This document shows, piece after piece, positions 7,494-16,469 of a stretch of DNA of 64,000 nt; position 1 is the first letter of the stretch, and the number at the start of each line of letters is the position of its first letter. The notes under the pieces are model-generated. The model had not been told where the DNA came from and searched no databases. It saw only the letters and a program-made list of their open reading frames with translations. The translations under genes and the position numbers were made by a program. The DNA comes from CAYLRY01 sp964386535 (GTDB lineage Bacteria > Chloroflexota > Dehalococcoidia > Dehalococcoidales > UBA3254), in contig CAYLRY010000002.1 in NCBI GenBank assembly GCA_964386535.1, positions 1-64,000 on the forward strand. Reading direction: 5' to 3'.

Positions 7494-8633
7494 ATGATAC
7501 AAATTGTTTTAAACAATAAATCTGATAGTCCCCTTTATAAACAAATTACGGATCAGATCAAACAGATGATAGCCAACAATCAGCTTAGGGCAGGAGATCA
7601 AATGCCCACTGTTAGAGAGCTTTCCTCTCAGTTGCGGGTCAATCCTGCTACAGTAGCCCGCGCCTATCAGGACCTGGCTCAGGAAGGTATACTGGGCGCC
7701 AGCCGGCGGCGCGGGACCATTGTGTTGGGTGAGAATGATACTGCACGTAACGCAACTCTGCGTCAGAACCGTCTGACAGGTACCGTTAACAATATGATTC
7801 TGGAAGCTTTAAGTCTGGGATATAATCCTGAAGAGTTGGAAGCTGCCTTTACACTACAACTGGCCCGATGGCGTATTCAAAGAGAAACTCAGGAATCGGT
7901 TAACAAGGCTGAAAGTAACCAGGAACAAAAAACCATTCATATTGTCGGCAGCAATGACCTGGCTTTGGAGTTGCTGGTCAGTCACGTTAAGTACAAATCG
8001 CCTGAAATTAGCGTCCAAATTACCCCTGCCGGTAGTTTGGGAGGTTTATTAGCCATCCAGGAAGGTAAAGCAGATATAGCTGGTATTCATCTTCTGGACG
8101 AGGAGACTGGAGAGTATAACTACCCTTATATTAAGCATACACTTCAAGGGATCGAGGTGGCTGTGGTACACCTGGCTGATCGGATTCAAGTATTAATGAT
8201 GGCCAGAGACAACCCCAAACATATTCATGGACTGGAGGACTTAAGAAGATCTGACATCATCTTTGTCAACCGCCAGAAGGGCTCAGGGACACGGGTCTGG
8301 CTGGATTACAAGTTAAGAGAACTGGGAATAATCCCCAGCAGCATAAGAGGGTATACTAGGGAATTGGAAACCCATCTAGCGGTTGCTCAGGCTATCGTTA
8401 AGGGAGAAGCTGATGTCGGACTGGGAATCCAGGCAGCAGCAACTTCTTTTAACCTGGACTTCTTGCCTGCTACTAAAGAAAGATTTGATCTGGTGATCCC
8501 CATAAATAACTACAACAATCCTTTGTTTGCTCCTTTGCTGGAGATTATAAAAAGTGAAGAATTTAAAAAGATTGTCAACGAAATGGGAGGCTACGATACT
8601 TCTCAGGCAGGGGAGACGGTATTTATTAAATAA
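7494..8633 (+). CDS. GntR-family regulator fused to a periplasmic-binding-protein-like domain
   Basis: 379 residues. Residues 1-80 are a GntR winged helix of the YtrA type (SPLYKQITDQIKQMIANNQL, then MPTVRELS and NPATVARAYQDL). After a linker, residues from about 145 form a substrate-binding-protein fold of the PBP-like/molybdate-binding type (IVGSNDLALELL; FVNRQKGSGTRVWLDYKL; ADVGLGIQAAA). This architecture suggests a ligand-sensing regulator whose effector is a small anion or organic molecule; tungstate/molybdate is a known ligand class in related proteins and would suit the molybdoenzyme at 33 kb. The ligand is unproven. It is followed by a strong terminator, so it is monocistronic. Confidence 0.88.
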   Translation: MIQIVLNNKSDSPLYKQITDQIKQMIANNQLRAGDQMPTVRELSSQLRVNPATVARAYQDLAQEGILGASRRRGTIVLGENDTARNATLRQNRLTGTVNNMILEALSLGYNPEELEAAFTLQLARWRIQRETQESVNKAESNQEQKTIHIVGSNDLALELLVSHVKYKSPEISVQITPAGSLGGLLAIQEGKADIAGIHLLDEETGEYNYPYIKHTLQGIEVAVVHLADRIQVLMMARDNPKHIHGLEDLRRSDIIFVNRQKGSGTRVWLDYKLRELGIIPSSIRGYTRELETHLAVAQAIVKGEADVGLGIQAAATSFNLDFLPATKERFDLVIPINNYNNPLFAPLLEIIKSEEFKKIVNEMGGYDTSQAGETVFIK

Positions 8634-8658
8634 ATTCTCTTCAGGATTTATCATCCGT

Positions 8659-8698
8659 AATAGCCAGCCTCTGTAATTTCAAGAGACTGGCTATTTTA
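8659..8698 (+). terminator. terminator after the GntR-family gene
   Basis: AATAGCCAG / CTGGCTATT stem, with an inner CTCT/AGAG extension, followed by a short T-rich run. Confidence 0.8.
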
Positions 8699-8914
8699 AT
8701 ATTAATATTAATACTTTGCCGGCGAGAGCAATTTAACTCAAATCTAAAATCATCATTAATCATATAGGATTAATTAAAATCAATAGTCTTTCAGATTGAC
8801 TTAACTAAATATTTATGTATAAAATACGTGTAAGTATTTTGCTTATCATACCAGTTGTAATGCTTTTTCCCTTTTATCGTATATATTTTGAGATAGTTCT
8901 CAACGGGGGAAGTC

Positions 8915-9463
8915 TTGTCTATCTTCCTGTTCCTGGCTGAAATTAATGAAAAAATAACCGGCAGCATTGCCAGAGCTTTTACTGAACTTTATGAGCAGTA
9001 CCTGCCGAAGGTTTTCCGTTATGTCAGTTACCGGATCAGCGATGTCCATACCGCAGAGGATCTCACTTCAATGATATTTGAAAAAGCTTTAACCAGGTTT
9101 AAGACTTTCCATCCTGAAAAAGCCAGCTTTTCTACCTGGATATTCTCTATAGCCAGGAACACTTTAGTAGATCATTATAGAGTTCATCAACGGGAACAAA
9201 ATGTGCCCCTGGAGACTACCTTTTATGTTTCCGGTGAAGAAGGTAATCCGGAAGAAGAGATAGTCAGGAATGAAGAATACCGGGAATTACAGGAGTGTAT
9301 TTCTCGCCTGGCATCTCAAGAAAAGGAGATCATTGCACTCAAATTCGGGGCTGAAATGACCAACCGCCAGATTGCCAGAACCATGGGTCTTTCAGAATCC
9401 AACGTGGGTGTTATCCTTTATCGTGCTGTTCGCAAGCTGAGGGACAATTTCCGTGAGAAATGA
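8915..9463 (+). CDS. ECF-type RNA polymerase sigma factor (first module)
   Basis: 182 residues with sigma region 2 (FTELYEQYLPKVFRYVSYRI, AEDLTSMIFEKAL, FSTWIFSIARNTLVDHYR) and region 4 (LASQEKEIIALKFGAEMTNRQIA, then SESNVGVILYRAVRKLR). It redirects RNA polymerase to a small regulon. The start is a TTG with GGGGGA six bases before it. The next gene starts inside its last codons (11-base overlap), the standard sigma/anti-sigma coupling. It is the relative of the sigma factor at 53997. Confidence 0.9.
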   Translation: MSIFLFLAEINEKITGSIARAFTELYEQYLPKVFRYVSYRISDVHTAEDLTSMIFEKALTRFKTFHPEKASFSTWIFSIARNTLVDHYRVHQREQNVPLETTFYVSGEEGNPEEEIVRNEEYRELQECISRLASQEKEIIALKFGAEMTNRQIARTMGLSESNVGVILYRAVRKLRDNFREK

Positions 9464-10772
9464 ACAATACCGGGAAAAGTTATTTTCCGAAAGTGTAGAC
9501 CTGTTATTATCCGGCCAGGCAGAGAAACCAGAGGTCAGGGAAGATCCTGAATTGATCTCAACACTGGAATTTGCAAGAAAAATGACCGGGCTTAGAGCTG
9601 TACCTTCCGCTCAGTTCACTGCCCGTCTGAAGGATAAGTTGCTGCGTGATCTGGAAAAACAGGAGGCCGGATCTCAAAGAAGAGAGAGAAGTCACTGGTT
9701 CTCATGGTTTATGTCTCATAAACCGGTCTGGCAGGCAGCCACTGCCGTATTTGTAGTATTAATCGTCATCGGCGTCACCTGGGCAGCCGGTGTCTTTGAT
9801 ACCGGTCCGGTGCCGGTGGTTTCTGTTCCCACCGCTACAATACCCGCCGGTACTATACCTGTTGCCACCACGGCAGCTCCAGCCACTATGGTAACTACTA
9901 AACCTTACCCCGCCGCCACCACCGCACCGGTAACCACTAAGCCTGTTGTAACCACTTCGTCTGCCATTTCTGCTACCATCGCTACCGGCATACCTGCCAT
10001 TCCATCTTATATACCGGGCATGCTGCTGGCAGCCGGAGCGGTGACTGATAAGCCATCTTATGCCTCCGGTGAATCGGTTAAAATAGAATTCGCTTTGAGG
10101 AATGTCAGCTTGCAGCCAATTGTATTGGAAAAGCTACCGCCAATTCTCAGTTTGATGCAGACTGATACACGCCGGCCGGTTTATACTTTCCGGGCGGGAA
10201 CGGAATCTCGAATGCTGGCTCCCGGCGAAATAGCTTCTTATACCTTGACCTGGAACCAGCTTGATTTCAACAACCGCCAGGTCTCCAGCGGCACCTATTA
10301 TGTTGAACTGGAAGACCTGGACTACCAGGGAAAAGCTGTACAATTAAATCTGTCCGCACCGGCGCGTTTTGAGATCCTGCCTCCTGAGGCTATGTCCAGT
10401 AATACAAACACCCTTTTGATCAATCAAGCGCAAAGTGCCGGCGGGATAACTATTACGCTCCAAAAAATTGAGCTTTCTTCCAGAAGTCTCAGAATATTTG
10501 CTTTTATTACTCCCCCTCCGGACTACATCCTTATGCAGGGCGCTTCCGGTTTAATACCTGCCAGAGATTACAACAGCGTGGCCAAATACTGCATCAACGG
10601 CAGCAATATGAGAGATGCTGGTACTCCTGTTATAAGCGCATACAGCAACGGAATGGACTATTCCTGGCTTATATTTTTGGATGATATGGCATCTGCCCGT
10701 GAGTTGGTTTTTAATATAAATCAGATTGGTATATGGAGCGGCCCCTGGCAGTTTAAAGTGGCCTTAAAATAA
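9453..10772 (+). CDS. membrane partner of the ECF sigma factor, with BsuPI-like extracytoplasmic domain
   Basis: 439 residues. A cytoplasmic N-terminal segment of about 90 residues (likely sigma-binding) is followed by one membrane helix (ATAVFVVLIVIGVTWAAG). Next come a Thr/Pro/Ala-rich linker and an outer domain resembling the BsuPI proteinase-inhibitor fold (YASGESVKIEFALRNVS; LAPGEIASYTLTWNQLD; VSSGTYYVEL). No zinc-binding anti-sigma motif (HxxxCxxC) is visible, so the anti-sigma role is inferred from the 11-base overlap with the sigma gene and from topology. Start GTG. The C-terminal 120 residues are unassigned. Confidence 0.75.
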   Translation: MRNEQYREKLFSESVDLLLSGQAEKPEVREDPELISTLEFARKMTGLRAVPSAQFTARLKDKLLRDLEKQEAGSQRRERSHWFSWFMSHKPVWQAATAVFVVLIVIGVTWAAGVFDTGPVPVVSVPTATIPAGTIPVATTAAPATMVTTKPYPAATTAPVTTKPVVTTSSAISATIATGIPAIPSYIPGMLLAAGAVTDKPSYASGESVKIEFALRNVSLQPIVLEKLPPILSLMQTDTRRPVYTFRAGTESRMLAPGEIASYTLTWNQLDFNNRQVSSGTYYVELEDLDYQGKAVQLNLSAPARFEILPPEAMSSNTNTLLINQAQSAGGITITLQKIELSSRSLRIFAFITPPPDYILMQGASGLIPARDYNSVAKYCINGSNMRDAGTPVISAYSNGMDYSWLIFLDDMASARELVFNINQIGIWSGPWQFKVALK

Positions 10773-10943
10773 TCGAAAGAGATCCTTTTCTTTCTTCCGG
10801 TATGTCGCTGTTTTTTCGGCTGAAGGTTATCTTGCTGAAAAATTCCATATGTAATACTTCGCCGGTTTCTTCGTATATATCATCAGAGATAAACAGACCA
10901 TTAAAAAATGATGAAAAACAGAAGAAACCAGGGAGGAATTTAG

Positions 10944-12833
10944 ATGAATAGAGGTTTAATTATCACTGTTGTTGTCATGCTGCTGGGGTTTCTGTTACTG
11001 AGCGCCTGCAGCCAGGCAAGGCCTGTAACTACTGTTCCTTATACTCCCGCCGTGACTACTCAACCTGCCCCTGTAACGGCTGCGGCGCCCGGAACTACGG
11101 TGATACCAGCTACAACAGCGGCATCTGCTAAACCTGCGGTAGTAACTACTACACCCGTAACATCTACCGCATCTACCAGCGCTCCGGCTGCTACCTACCC
11201 GGTGACTACCAGACCGTCAGCTACATCTTTACCTCCCTCTGGTGGAGGCGATTCGGGCTGGACTACACCGGCGCCAACCACCACATTCCTGCCCCAGGCT
11301 ACCACCGTAACTTCTACAGGCACTATCGGCCTGTCTGCCGGAGGTGCTAAAGATGTGGCTAATTTCCGCGAGAATATTTTAAATAGTTATTTACCCCTGC
11401 CAACCGACGTCACCTATGAAGGGCTTTTCTATGATTATTATTTTGATACCGGGGCCGGCGCACCTTCCGGCAAACTGTTTTCTCCTTCGTACAGCTATGC
11501 AGTAACAAGAGATCCAATTTCAAATCAACCAGAGTATTATCTCTCTGCGGGTTTGAATTCAGGACTTAAGGAAAGTGATTTCAAGAGAAAGAACTTGAAC
11601 CTGGTGATCGTACTGGACAGTTCAGGTTCTATGGGTGAAAACTTTAACCAGTATTATTATGACCGATTCGGAAAACAAATTGATGCCTATGAAGGATCAG
11701 GTATTTACCGGGCCAGGAAAATAGACAGCGCCAAAGAAGCCATTCTGTCTATCCTGGACCAGTTAGCTGACAATGACAGATTGGCCATTGTGCAGTTTAA
11801 CAGCACAGCCTCGGTAGTTAAATCTATGGGAAAAGTTGGCGAAATCAATCTCACTTCCGTAAAAAACGATGTTTTAAATATCCAGGCCGGAGGCAGTACT
11901 AACTTATCATCAGGAATTGAACTGGCAACCGATAAACTCCGCTATGTACCTGATGCCGGTAAGGCTGAATATGAAAGCCGCCTGATTATCCTGACGGATG
12001 CACAGCCCAATACAGGAGATATCAGCGCCGGTGGAATAATGGGCAGGCTGCAAAATAATGCAGAGCGCCGGATTTTTACCACGTTTATTGGTATTGGGGT
12101 GGATTTCAACAGCCAGCTCGTGGAAGAAATTACTAAAATTAAAGGTGCCAACTACTATTCAATCCATTCGCCCAGAGAATTTAAACAAAGGGTCGATGAA
12201 GAGTTCGATTTTATGGTTACTCCCCTGGTATTTAATTTACAGCTTAAATTTGAGTCTGCCGGCTGGCGTATTGAAAAGGTCTTCGGCAGCCCTGAGGCCA
12301 GCGAGGCCACTGGAGAATTAATGCAAATCAATACCATGTTCCCAGCGCCAAAAAGCGAGGTGGGTGAAACGCGGGGCGGTCTGGTGCTTCTTAAGTTGCG
12401 TAAGACCTCTTCAGGTGCCGACGAACCAGTGTATTTAAAAGCCAGTTACGAAGACCGTAATGGAAGATATGACAGTACTTCCGTTACTATAGTATTGGAG
12501 TCTACGCCACCCGAATACTTTGGTAATAGCGGTATACGCAAAGGTATTCTGCTGACCCGTTATGCTTCATTGTTAAAAAACTGGATTATAGATGAAAGGC
12601 AGCATCTTAATCATGGCCAGCCGTGGGATCCCTGTGTAAGTGAAGATACGGGTATTATCATTCCAGTAAACTATTTAGGCCAGTGGGAGAGGCAGTCGCT
12701 GCCGCTGACAGTCTCCGGCCCATATCGGAATCTCTTTCTCCGTTTCTATCATTACTTTGAACAAGAAATAAGGGCTTTAAACGATACGGATCTAAATCAG
12801 GAGTTACAGATATTAATGATTCTGACCCGGTAA
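10944..12833 (+). CDS. VWA-domain lipoprotein
   Basis: 629 residues. The signal peptide has lipobox LSAC (Cys22), then about 100 residues of Thr/Pro/Ala-rich linker. A von Willebrand A domain begins near residue 218 with the metal-site motif DSSGSMG (Asp225, Ser227, Ser229); the second MIDAS Thr is likely in GGSTNLSSG and the Asp in ILTDAQPNTGD. The domain resembles YfbK-type VWA proteins and continues into a C-terminal region of unknown fold. It lies 171 bases after the anti-sigma-like gene and has its own GGGAGG site, so it may be a regulon member or an operon member. Likely role: surface protein binding or assembly. Confidence 0.85.
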   Translation: MNRGLIITVVVMLLGFLLLSACSQARPVTTVPYTPAVTTQPAPVTAAAPGTTVIPATTAASAKPAVVTTTPVTSTASTSAPAATYPVTTRPSATSLPPSGGGDSGWTTPAPTTTFLPQATTVTSTGTIGLSAGGAKDVANFRENILNSYLPLPTDVTYEGLFYDYYFDTGAGAPSGKLFSPSYSYAVTRDPISNQPEYYLSAGLNSGLKESDFKRKNLNLVIVLDSSGSMGENFNQYYYDRFGKQIDAYEGSGIYRARKIDSAKEAILSILDQLADNDRLAIVQFNSTASVVKSMGKVGEINLTSVKNDVLNIQAGGSTNLSSGIELATDKLRYVPDAGKAEYESRLIILTDAQPNTGDISAGGIMGRLQNNAERRIFTTFIGIGVDFNSQLVEEITKIKGANYYSIHSPREFKQRVDEEFDFMVTPLVFNLQLKFESAGWRIEKVFGSPEASEATGELMQINTMFPAPKSEVGETRGGLVLLKLRKTSSGADEPVYLKASYEDRNGRYDSTSVTIVLESTPPEYFGNSGIRKGILLTRYASLLKNWIIDERQHLNHGQPWDPCVSEDTGIIIPVNYLGQWERQSLPLTVSGPYRNLFLRFYHYFEQEIRALNDTDLNQELQILMILTR

Positions 12834-12847
12834 CTCCGGGAATTTAC

Positions 12848-12949
12848 CAAAATCCGCCATTAAATAGCTTCAAACAGGAACAAGGTTTCTGCATTAATTT
12901 GGTGAAAAAATCCACGCTCGTTCAGCTTTGTTTGATGGTGAATCAAGGT
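12848..12949 (+). repeat. 102-bp dispersed palindromic repeat, copy A
   Basis: About 95 of 102 bases match, in inverted orientation, the copy at 53818-53919. The two ends of the element are themselves imperfect inverted repeats (ATCCGCCATTAAA near the left end; TTTGATGGTGAAT near the right), so the unit can fold on itself. It starts 14 bases after the VWA gene stop. Confidence 0.85.
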
Positions 12950-12972
12950 TTAGTATTCGTATTGACAGCTTA

Positions 12973-12981
12973 TGCTATAAT
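12973..12981 (+). promoter_or_regulatory. extended -10 promoter element
   Basis: TGCTATAAT. A TTGACA at 12962-12967 is only 8 bases from the -10 hexamer, too close to serve as its -35. The same TATGCTATAAT string precedes the TetR gene at 45.3 kb. It could drive the SDR gene 240 bases downstream. Confidence 0.4.
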
Positions 12982-13054
12982 ATATTGTAAAGCAAAATAA
13001 TTCCATTGATTGGAACTAATTGACATAAAAAGACCTGCCACAAAATATTGATCC

Positions 13055-13108
13055 TGCGCCATCTTTATTTTGGGTTTTTCTAACTTAATTAACATAAAAG
13101 ATGGCGCA
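13055..13108 (+). other. long-loop hairpin upstream of the SDR gene
   Basis: A perfect 12-bp inverted repeat around a 30-base AT-rich loop that includes a T-run. It may be a terminator of upstream transcription or a leader structure controlling the SDR gene. Confidence 0.5.
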
Positions 13109-13220
13109 AATTTATGAGAACAAGGGAATATAAGCTGATCGCTTATTCCAGCCTCTGTCGTATCCCTTAAATTAATAGTACAATATAATATCCTATAAAA
13201 ATTTTTAAAAGGAGGAAATC

Positions 13221-13964
13221 ATGGAACTGGGTATTAAAGGAAAGGTGGCCCTGGTTACCGGTACTGGAAGTCAGAAAGGAATGGGCAAGGCAATTGCTTT
13301 GACTCTGGCGCGAGAAGGTTGCGATATCGTGTCCGCTGATATGGATTTCGAGGGCGCTCAGAAGACCGCTGCTGAAGTACAAGCTCTGGGAAGAAAAGCA
13401 GTGGCTTTTAAACTTGATGTTTCCAATGTGGCTGAGGTACAGAGCATGGTCCAGGGTGCTATTAAAGAACTTGGTAGGATTGATATCCTGGTAAATACCG
13501 CGGGTGGGACGGCTGCCGCCGGGCCTTTATTACAGGCCAAGGAAGAGAAATGGATCAGGGATATTAATGTAAACTTTCTGGGCTCTTTGTACTGCGCCAG
13601 GGCGGTTTTACCGGGTATGATGGAGCGTAAATGGGGTAAAATCGTCAATTTCTCTTCGGCAGTTGCCTTGAACGGCATGCCGGGATCCAGTTCATATGCA
13701 GGCGCCAAAGCTGGCGTTATTGCTTTCACTAAATGCCTGGCTCTGGAAGTAGGAGCAAACAACATCAATGTCAACTGCTTGGCTCCTACCATGGTGCTGA
13801 CTAACTTTGGCACGCATGCCACCATGGATCCTAAGATGGCTGAAGGCATAGCTCAGAGAATGACCCTTAAGAGGTTAACTACACCTCAGGATATTGCCAA
13901 TACTGTTCTTTATCTGGTATCTGATATGGGTAGCGCCATGACCGGCCAGTGTCTTTCTATCTAA
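13221..13964 (+). CDS. short-chain dehydrogenase/reductase
   Basis: 247 residues of the classical SDR fold. The NAD(P)-binding motif TGTGSQKGMG is at residues 13-22, the structural VNTAGG at 91-96, and the catalytic set is Ser145/146, Tyr159 and Lys163 (YAGAK). It oxidises or reduces an alcohol/ketone, probably a hydroxyacyl or small alcohol intermediate given the ADH and IclR neighbours. The C-terminus stops at TGQCLSI, where relatives continue with VDGG and a few more residues, so it may be slightly truncated. Ribosome-binding site AAGGAGG. It converges with the alcohol dehydrogenase across a shared terminator. Confidence 0.88.
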   Translation: MELGIKGKVALVTGTGSQKGMGKAIALTLAREGCDIVSADMDFEGAQKTAAEVQALGRKAVAFKLDVSNVAEVQSMVQGAIKELGRIDILVNTAGGTAAAGPLLQAKEEKWIRDINVNFLGSLYCARAVLPGMMERKWGKIVNFSSAVALNGMPGSSSYAGAKAGVIAFTKCLALEVGANNINVNCLAPTMVLTNFGTHATMDPKMAEGIAQRMTLKRLTTPQDIANTVLYLVSDMGSAMTGQCLSI

Positions 13965-13980
13965 ATAAAAAAGGCTGTAA

Positions 13981-14018
13981 AACAAAAAGAGGCAGAATGA
14001 AATCTGCCTCTTTTTGTT
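13981..14018. terminator. bidirectional terminator between SDR and alcohol dehydrogenase
   Basis: A 16-bp perfect stem (AACAAAAAGAGGCAGA / TCTGCCTCTTTTTGTT) with a 6-base loop. It carries a T-run on both strands and is placed between convergent genes. Confidence 0.92.
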
Positions 14019-14030
14019 AGAGACGGTGGT

Positions 14031-15116
14031 TTATTTAAACACAATCACGTTACGCAGCGCTTCACCTTTTACCACTGACTCAATTGCTTCATTTATTCTA
14101 TCCAGAGGGTAATAAGCGGTGATAAGCTCTTTAAGTTTAAGGTTTCCGGTTTTATAAAAATCCACCAACTGGGGGATTTCTATCTTCAGGCGGGTAGTAC
14201 CCATGAAACTGCCAGTAAGCGTTTTTTCAAAACGAATGAACTCATGAGGGGATATGCTCATAGTTTGCTGTACTGGAGGCAGTCCTATACAAACGGTAGT
14301 CCCGCGAGGACCGCATATGGCAATGCCTTGCTTGACGGCTTCGCTGTTGCCCACGGTGATAAAAACGAAATCTGCCCCGCGACCGCCGGTTATATCCCTG
14401 ACAGCTTTAATTGGATCAGTATTTTTGGCATTTACCGAATGTGTAGCGCCGAAAGAGCGGGCCATTTGCAGCTTGTTGTCCAGTACATCTACGGCAATGA
14501 TCGGATAAGCTCCGCAAAATTTCGCGCCCTGAATCGAGTTAATACCTACTCCGCCGCAGCCAACTACCACGGCGCTTTCACCAGGCCTGACTCGCGCCCG
14601 GTTAACTACAGCCCCGAAACCGGTTATAACACCGCAGGCCAATAAGGACGCTGCCTCCATAGGCATATCCGCAGGGATGGGCACAGTTTGTGATTGGTCT
14701 ACGACGGCATATTCTGCGAAAGTGGCTGTCTTAATCCCATGCGTAATATTTTCACCTTTTTTGGTATGCAGGCGGCTTTCAGTACTCAAAGGCCATTTAA
14801 ATTCGCACAAGTGTGGCATGCCCATGGTACAATACCGGCATTGTCCGCAGGCGCAAAGTAGAGATAGGACAACTGGATCTCCCACCTTAACCTGGCTTAC
14901 CCCTTCGCCGATTTCCTCTATGTAGCCGGATGATTCATGACCGGCTACTAACGGTAGTTTTCCTCCGGGAAGCTCGCCCTTAATAATGTGAATATCACTG
15001 TGACATACTGCGGTAGCAGCCAAACGGACCTTTACCTCTCCCTTTTTCGGTGGATCGAGGTCCACTTCTTCTACTACCAGGGGTTTACCATATTCATAAC
15101 ATACCGCGGCTTTCAT
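14031..15116 (-). CDS. zinc-dependent alcohol dehydrogenase (MDR family)
   Basis: 361 residues. The catalytic zinc ligands are Cys38 and His60-Glu61. The structural zinc loop is Cys90-x2-Cys93-x2-Cys96-x7-Cys104, and the Rossmann motif is VVVGCGGVGINS. The enzyme oxidises a primary or secondary alcohol with NAD(P); similarity in style is to class-III-like and aryl-alcohol MDR enzymes. The start is the ATG at 15116, because GAGGAGGAGT lies nine bases before it; the frame extends six codons further only by reading through that site. It is transcribed toward the SDR and may share substrates with it. An IclR regulator lies upstream in the same direction, a candidate controller. Confidence 0.9.
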   Translation of the reverse strand: MKAAVCYEYGKPLVVEEVDLDPPKKGEVKVRLAATAVCHSDIHIIKGELPGGKLPLVAGHESSGYIEEIGEGVSQVKVGDPVVLSLLCACGQCRYCTMGMPHLCEFKWPLSTESRLHTKKGENITHGIKTATFAEYAVVDQSQTVPIPADMPMEAASLLACGVITGFGAVVNRARVRPGESAVVVGCGGVGINSIQGAKFCGAYPIIAVDVLDNKLQMARSFGATHSVNAKNTDPIKAVRDITGGRGADFVFITVGNSEAVKQGIAICGPRGTTVCIGLPPVQQTMSISPHEFIRFEKTLTGSFMGTTRLKIEIPQLVDFYKTGNLKLKELITAYYPLDRINEAIESVVKGEALRNVIVFK

Positions 15117-15386
15117 GATGATACTCCTCCTCACTACTATTTTTTTCGTTATTATAACTAATCGACTTGCGGACTCTCTCCAATCATAATCGGGGACAAA
15201 ACCTGTTTTTCGTCTGATCAGTCTTGGTGCAGGTAGTCATTTATTACATTTTCCAGAACTTGATTCTGCCACCAACGTATATTTATTTACTAAAGATACA
15301 TTCATATCATAACCAATACGTAGAATAGAAGAACTTGTATTGTATTATTTCTCTGCAATTGAAGAAGGAAATAACTCCTGAATTAG

Positions 15387-16208
15387 CTATTTGAATAACT
15401 TAATAATATTTTCTGACAAACGGCTGGCGCTGGCTTTGTTTTCTTCCAAAACCTGTGGCACTTTTGATATCAAACGGTTTTCTGGTCCCAATATGCTTAG
15501 AGCAACCGGGCAAAAATAGTTTTTGACAGGCGCCGATATGGACAGAGCACCTGGAATTCTTTCGCCATGAGTTACGGCATATCCCTGTTGCCTGATCTGG
15601 TTAATCTCAGTCAAGAGTTGATCAAAATCAATTAAACCGCCTGAGGTATTGCCCATCTCAATGCTTTTCATAGCCAGTTTCAATTCATCATTACTGAGCT
15701 GGGAAAGCAATACTTTTTGTATTGCACCCAGAGGCAGCAACGGAGCTATCCCTTCCTCCTTATCCCCCACTCTTTCATCCACTTTAAGCCCCTGTTTACA
15801 GGTGATCTCGTGCAGATGAATAAATTGAATTCCTACCAGCAAGGTTAAGGTTACCGTCTCTTCAGCGATGTCTGCCAGGCGTTTCATTTCTTCCAAAGCC
15901 GACATTATGAGATATTGATGGGTAGCTTTGGAATTGGAAGCTAGTTGAGTAACCAGAGGGCCAAGGTAGTATCGATGGTTGATAGAGTCATACACCACGA
16001 AATGGGGTTCTTCAAGAGTCTTTAATAACCGGTGTACAGTAGATTTGCTGAGGTCGCAATATTTTGACAGATCGGTCACATTATTAACGCCGTTACTGAG
16101 GCATACCAGCACCTTAGCAGCTCTAACCACTGAAGAAACCAGAGAACCATCCAGTTCTGCTTTTTTTGTTTTGATCAACCCCTCGGACCGGTCGTTCCGT
16201 TTTAGCAT
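15387..16208 (-). CDS. IclR-family transcriptional regulator
   Basis: 273 residues. An N-terminal winged helix-turn-helix (SVVRAAKVLVCLSNG, DLSKYCDLSKSTVHRLLKTL) is followed by the IclR effector domain (PLLPLGAIQKVLLSQLS; INQIRQQGYAVTHGERIPGA; LSISAPVKNY). These regulators sense aromatic acids, short acids or CoA-pathway intermediates and usually control adjacent catabolic genes, here probably the alcohol dehydrogenase/SDR pair or the binding lipoproteins. The start codon lies 7 bases after a perfect -10 box, so the mRNA is probably leaderless; there is no ribosome-binding site. Confidence 0.88.
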   Translation of the reverse strand: MLKRNDRSEGLIKTKKAELDGSLVSSVVRAAKVLVCLSNGVNNVTDLSKYCDLSKSTVHRLLKTLEEPHFVVYDSINHRYYLGPLVTQLASNSKATHQYLIMSALEEMKRLADIAEETVTLTLLVGIQFIHLHEITCKQGLKVDERVGDKEEGIAPLLPLGAIQKVLLSQLSNDELKLAMKSIEMGNTSGGLIDFDQLLTEINQIRQQGYAVTHGERIPGALSISAPVKNYFCPVALSILGPENRLISKVPQVLEENKASASRLSENIIKLFK

Positions 16209-16214
16209 TTTCCA

Positions 16215-16243
16215 ATTATATAAGATTAGAAATGCTTCTTCAA
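16215..16243 (-). promoter_or_regulatory. sigma70-type promoter of the iclR-type gene, leaderless
   Basis: On the minus strand: TTGAAG (16243-16238), a 17-base spacer, TATAAT (16220-16215). The ATG begins after only 6 more bases, so transcription should start at or next to the start codon. Confidence 0.7.
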
Positions 16244-16469
16244 GAAATAAAATTTCAATTCTGCTATGTACATGGTATTGACATTTTGTGGTATAATGAT
16301 TCTGATGAAAAAACGTTGATGGTACGGAAATTCAAATTTCTGTTAATCATATAGTAAAATCATAATAAAATATTAATTTTGTCTTTGCTTTCCATTTTAG
16401 TATAGATAACAGCTATAATCAATGATTGAGTTTTTTTCTTAGAATTTCAATTTATAAAATTGACTGTAC

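Larger units (their letters stand above)
12834..13220. other. intergenic region: dispersed repeat, promoter-like element and hairpin
   Basis: 387 bases with three features: the 102-bp dispersed repeat (12848-12949), an extended -10 element (TGCTATAAT, ending at 12981), and a stem TGCGCCATCTTT (13055-13066) / AAAGATGGCGCA (13097-13108) with a 30-base loop. The stem sits in what would be the leader of the SDR gene at 13221. No coding remnant is seen. Confidence 0.6.

Noticed and set aside
16278..16297. TTGACA and TATAAT close together, as also at 12962-12981
   Set aside because: Spacing is only 8 bases in both places, too short for a sigma70 -35/-10 pair; only the extended -10 at 12973 is kept.
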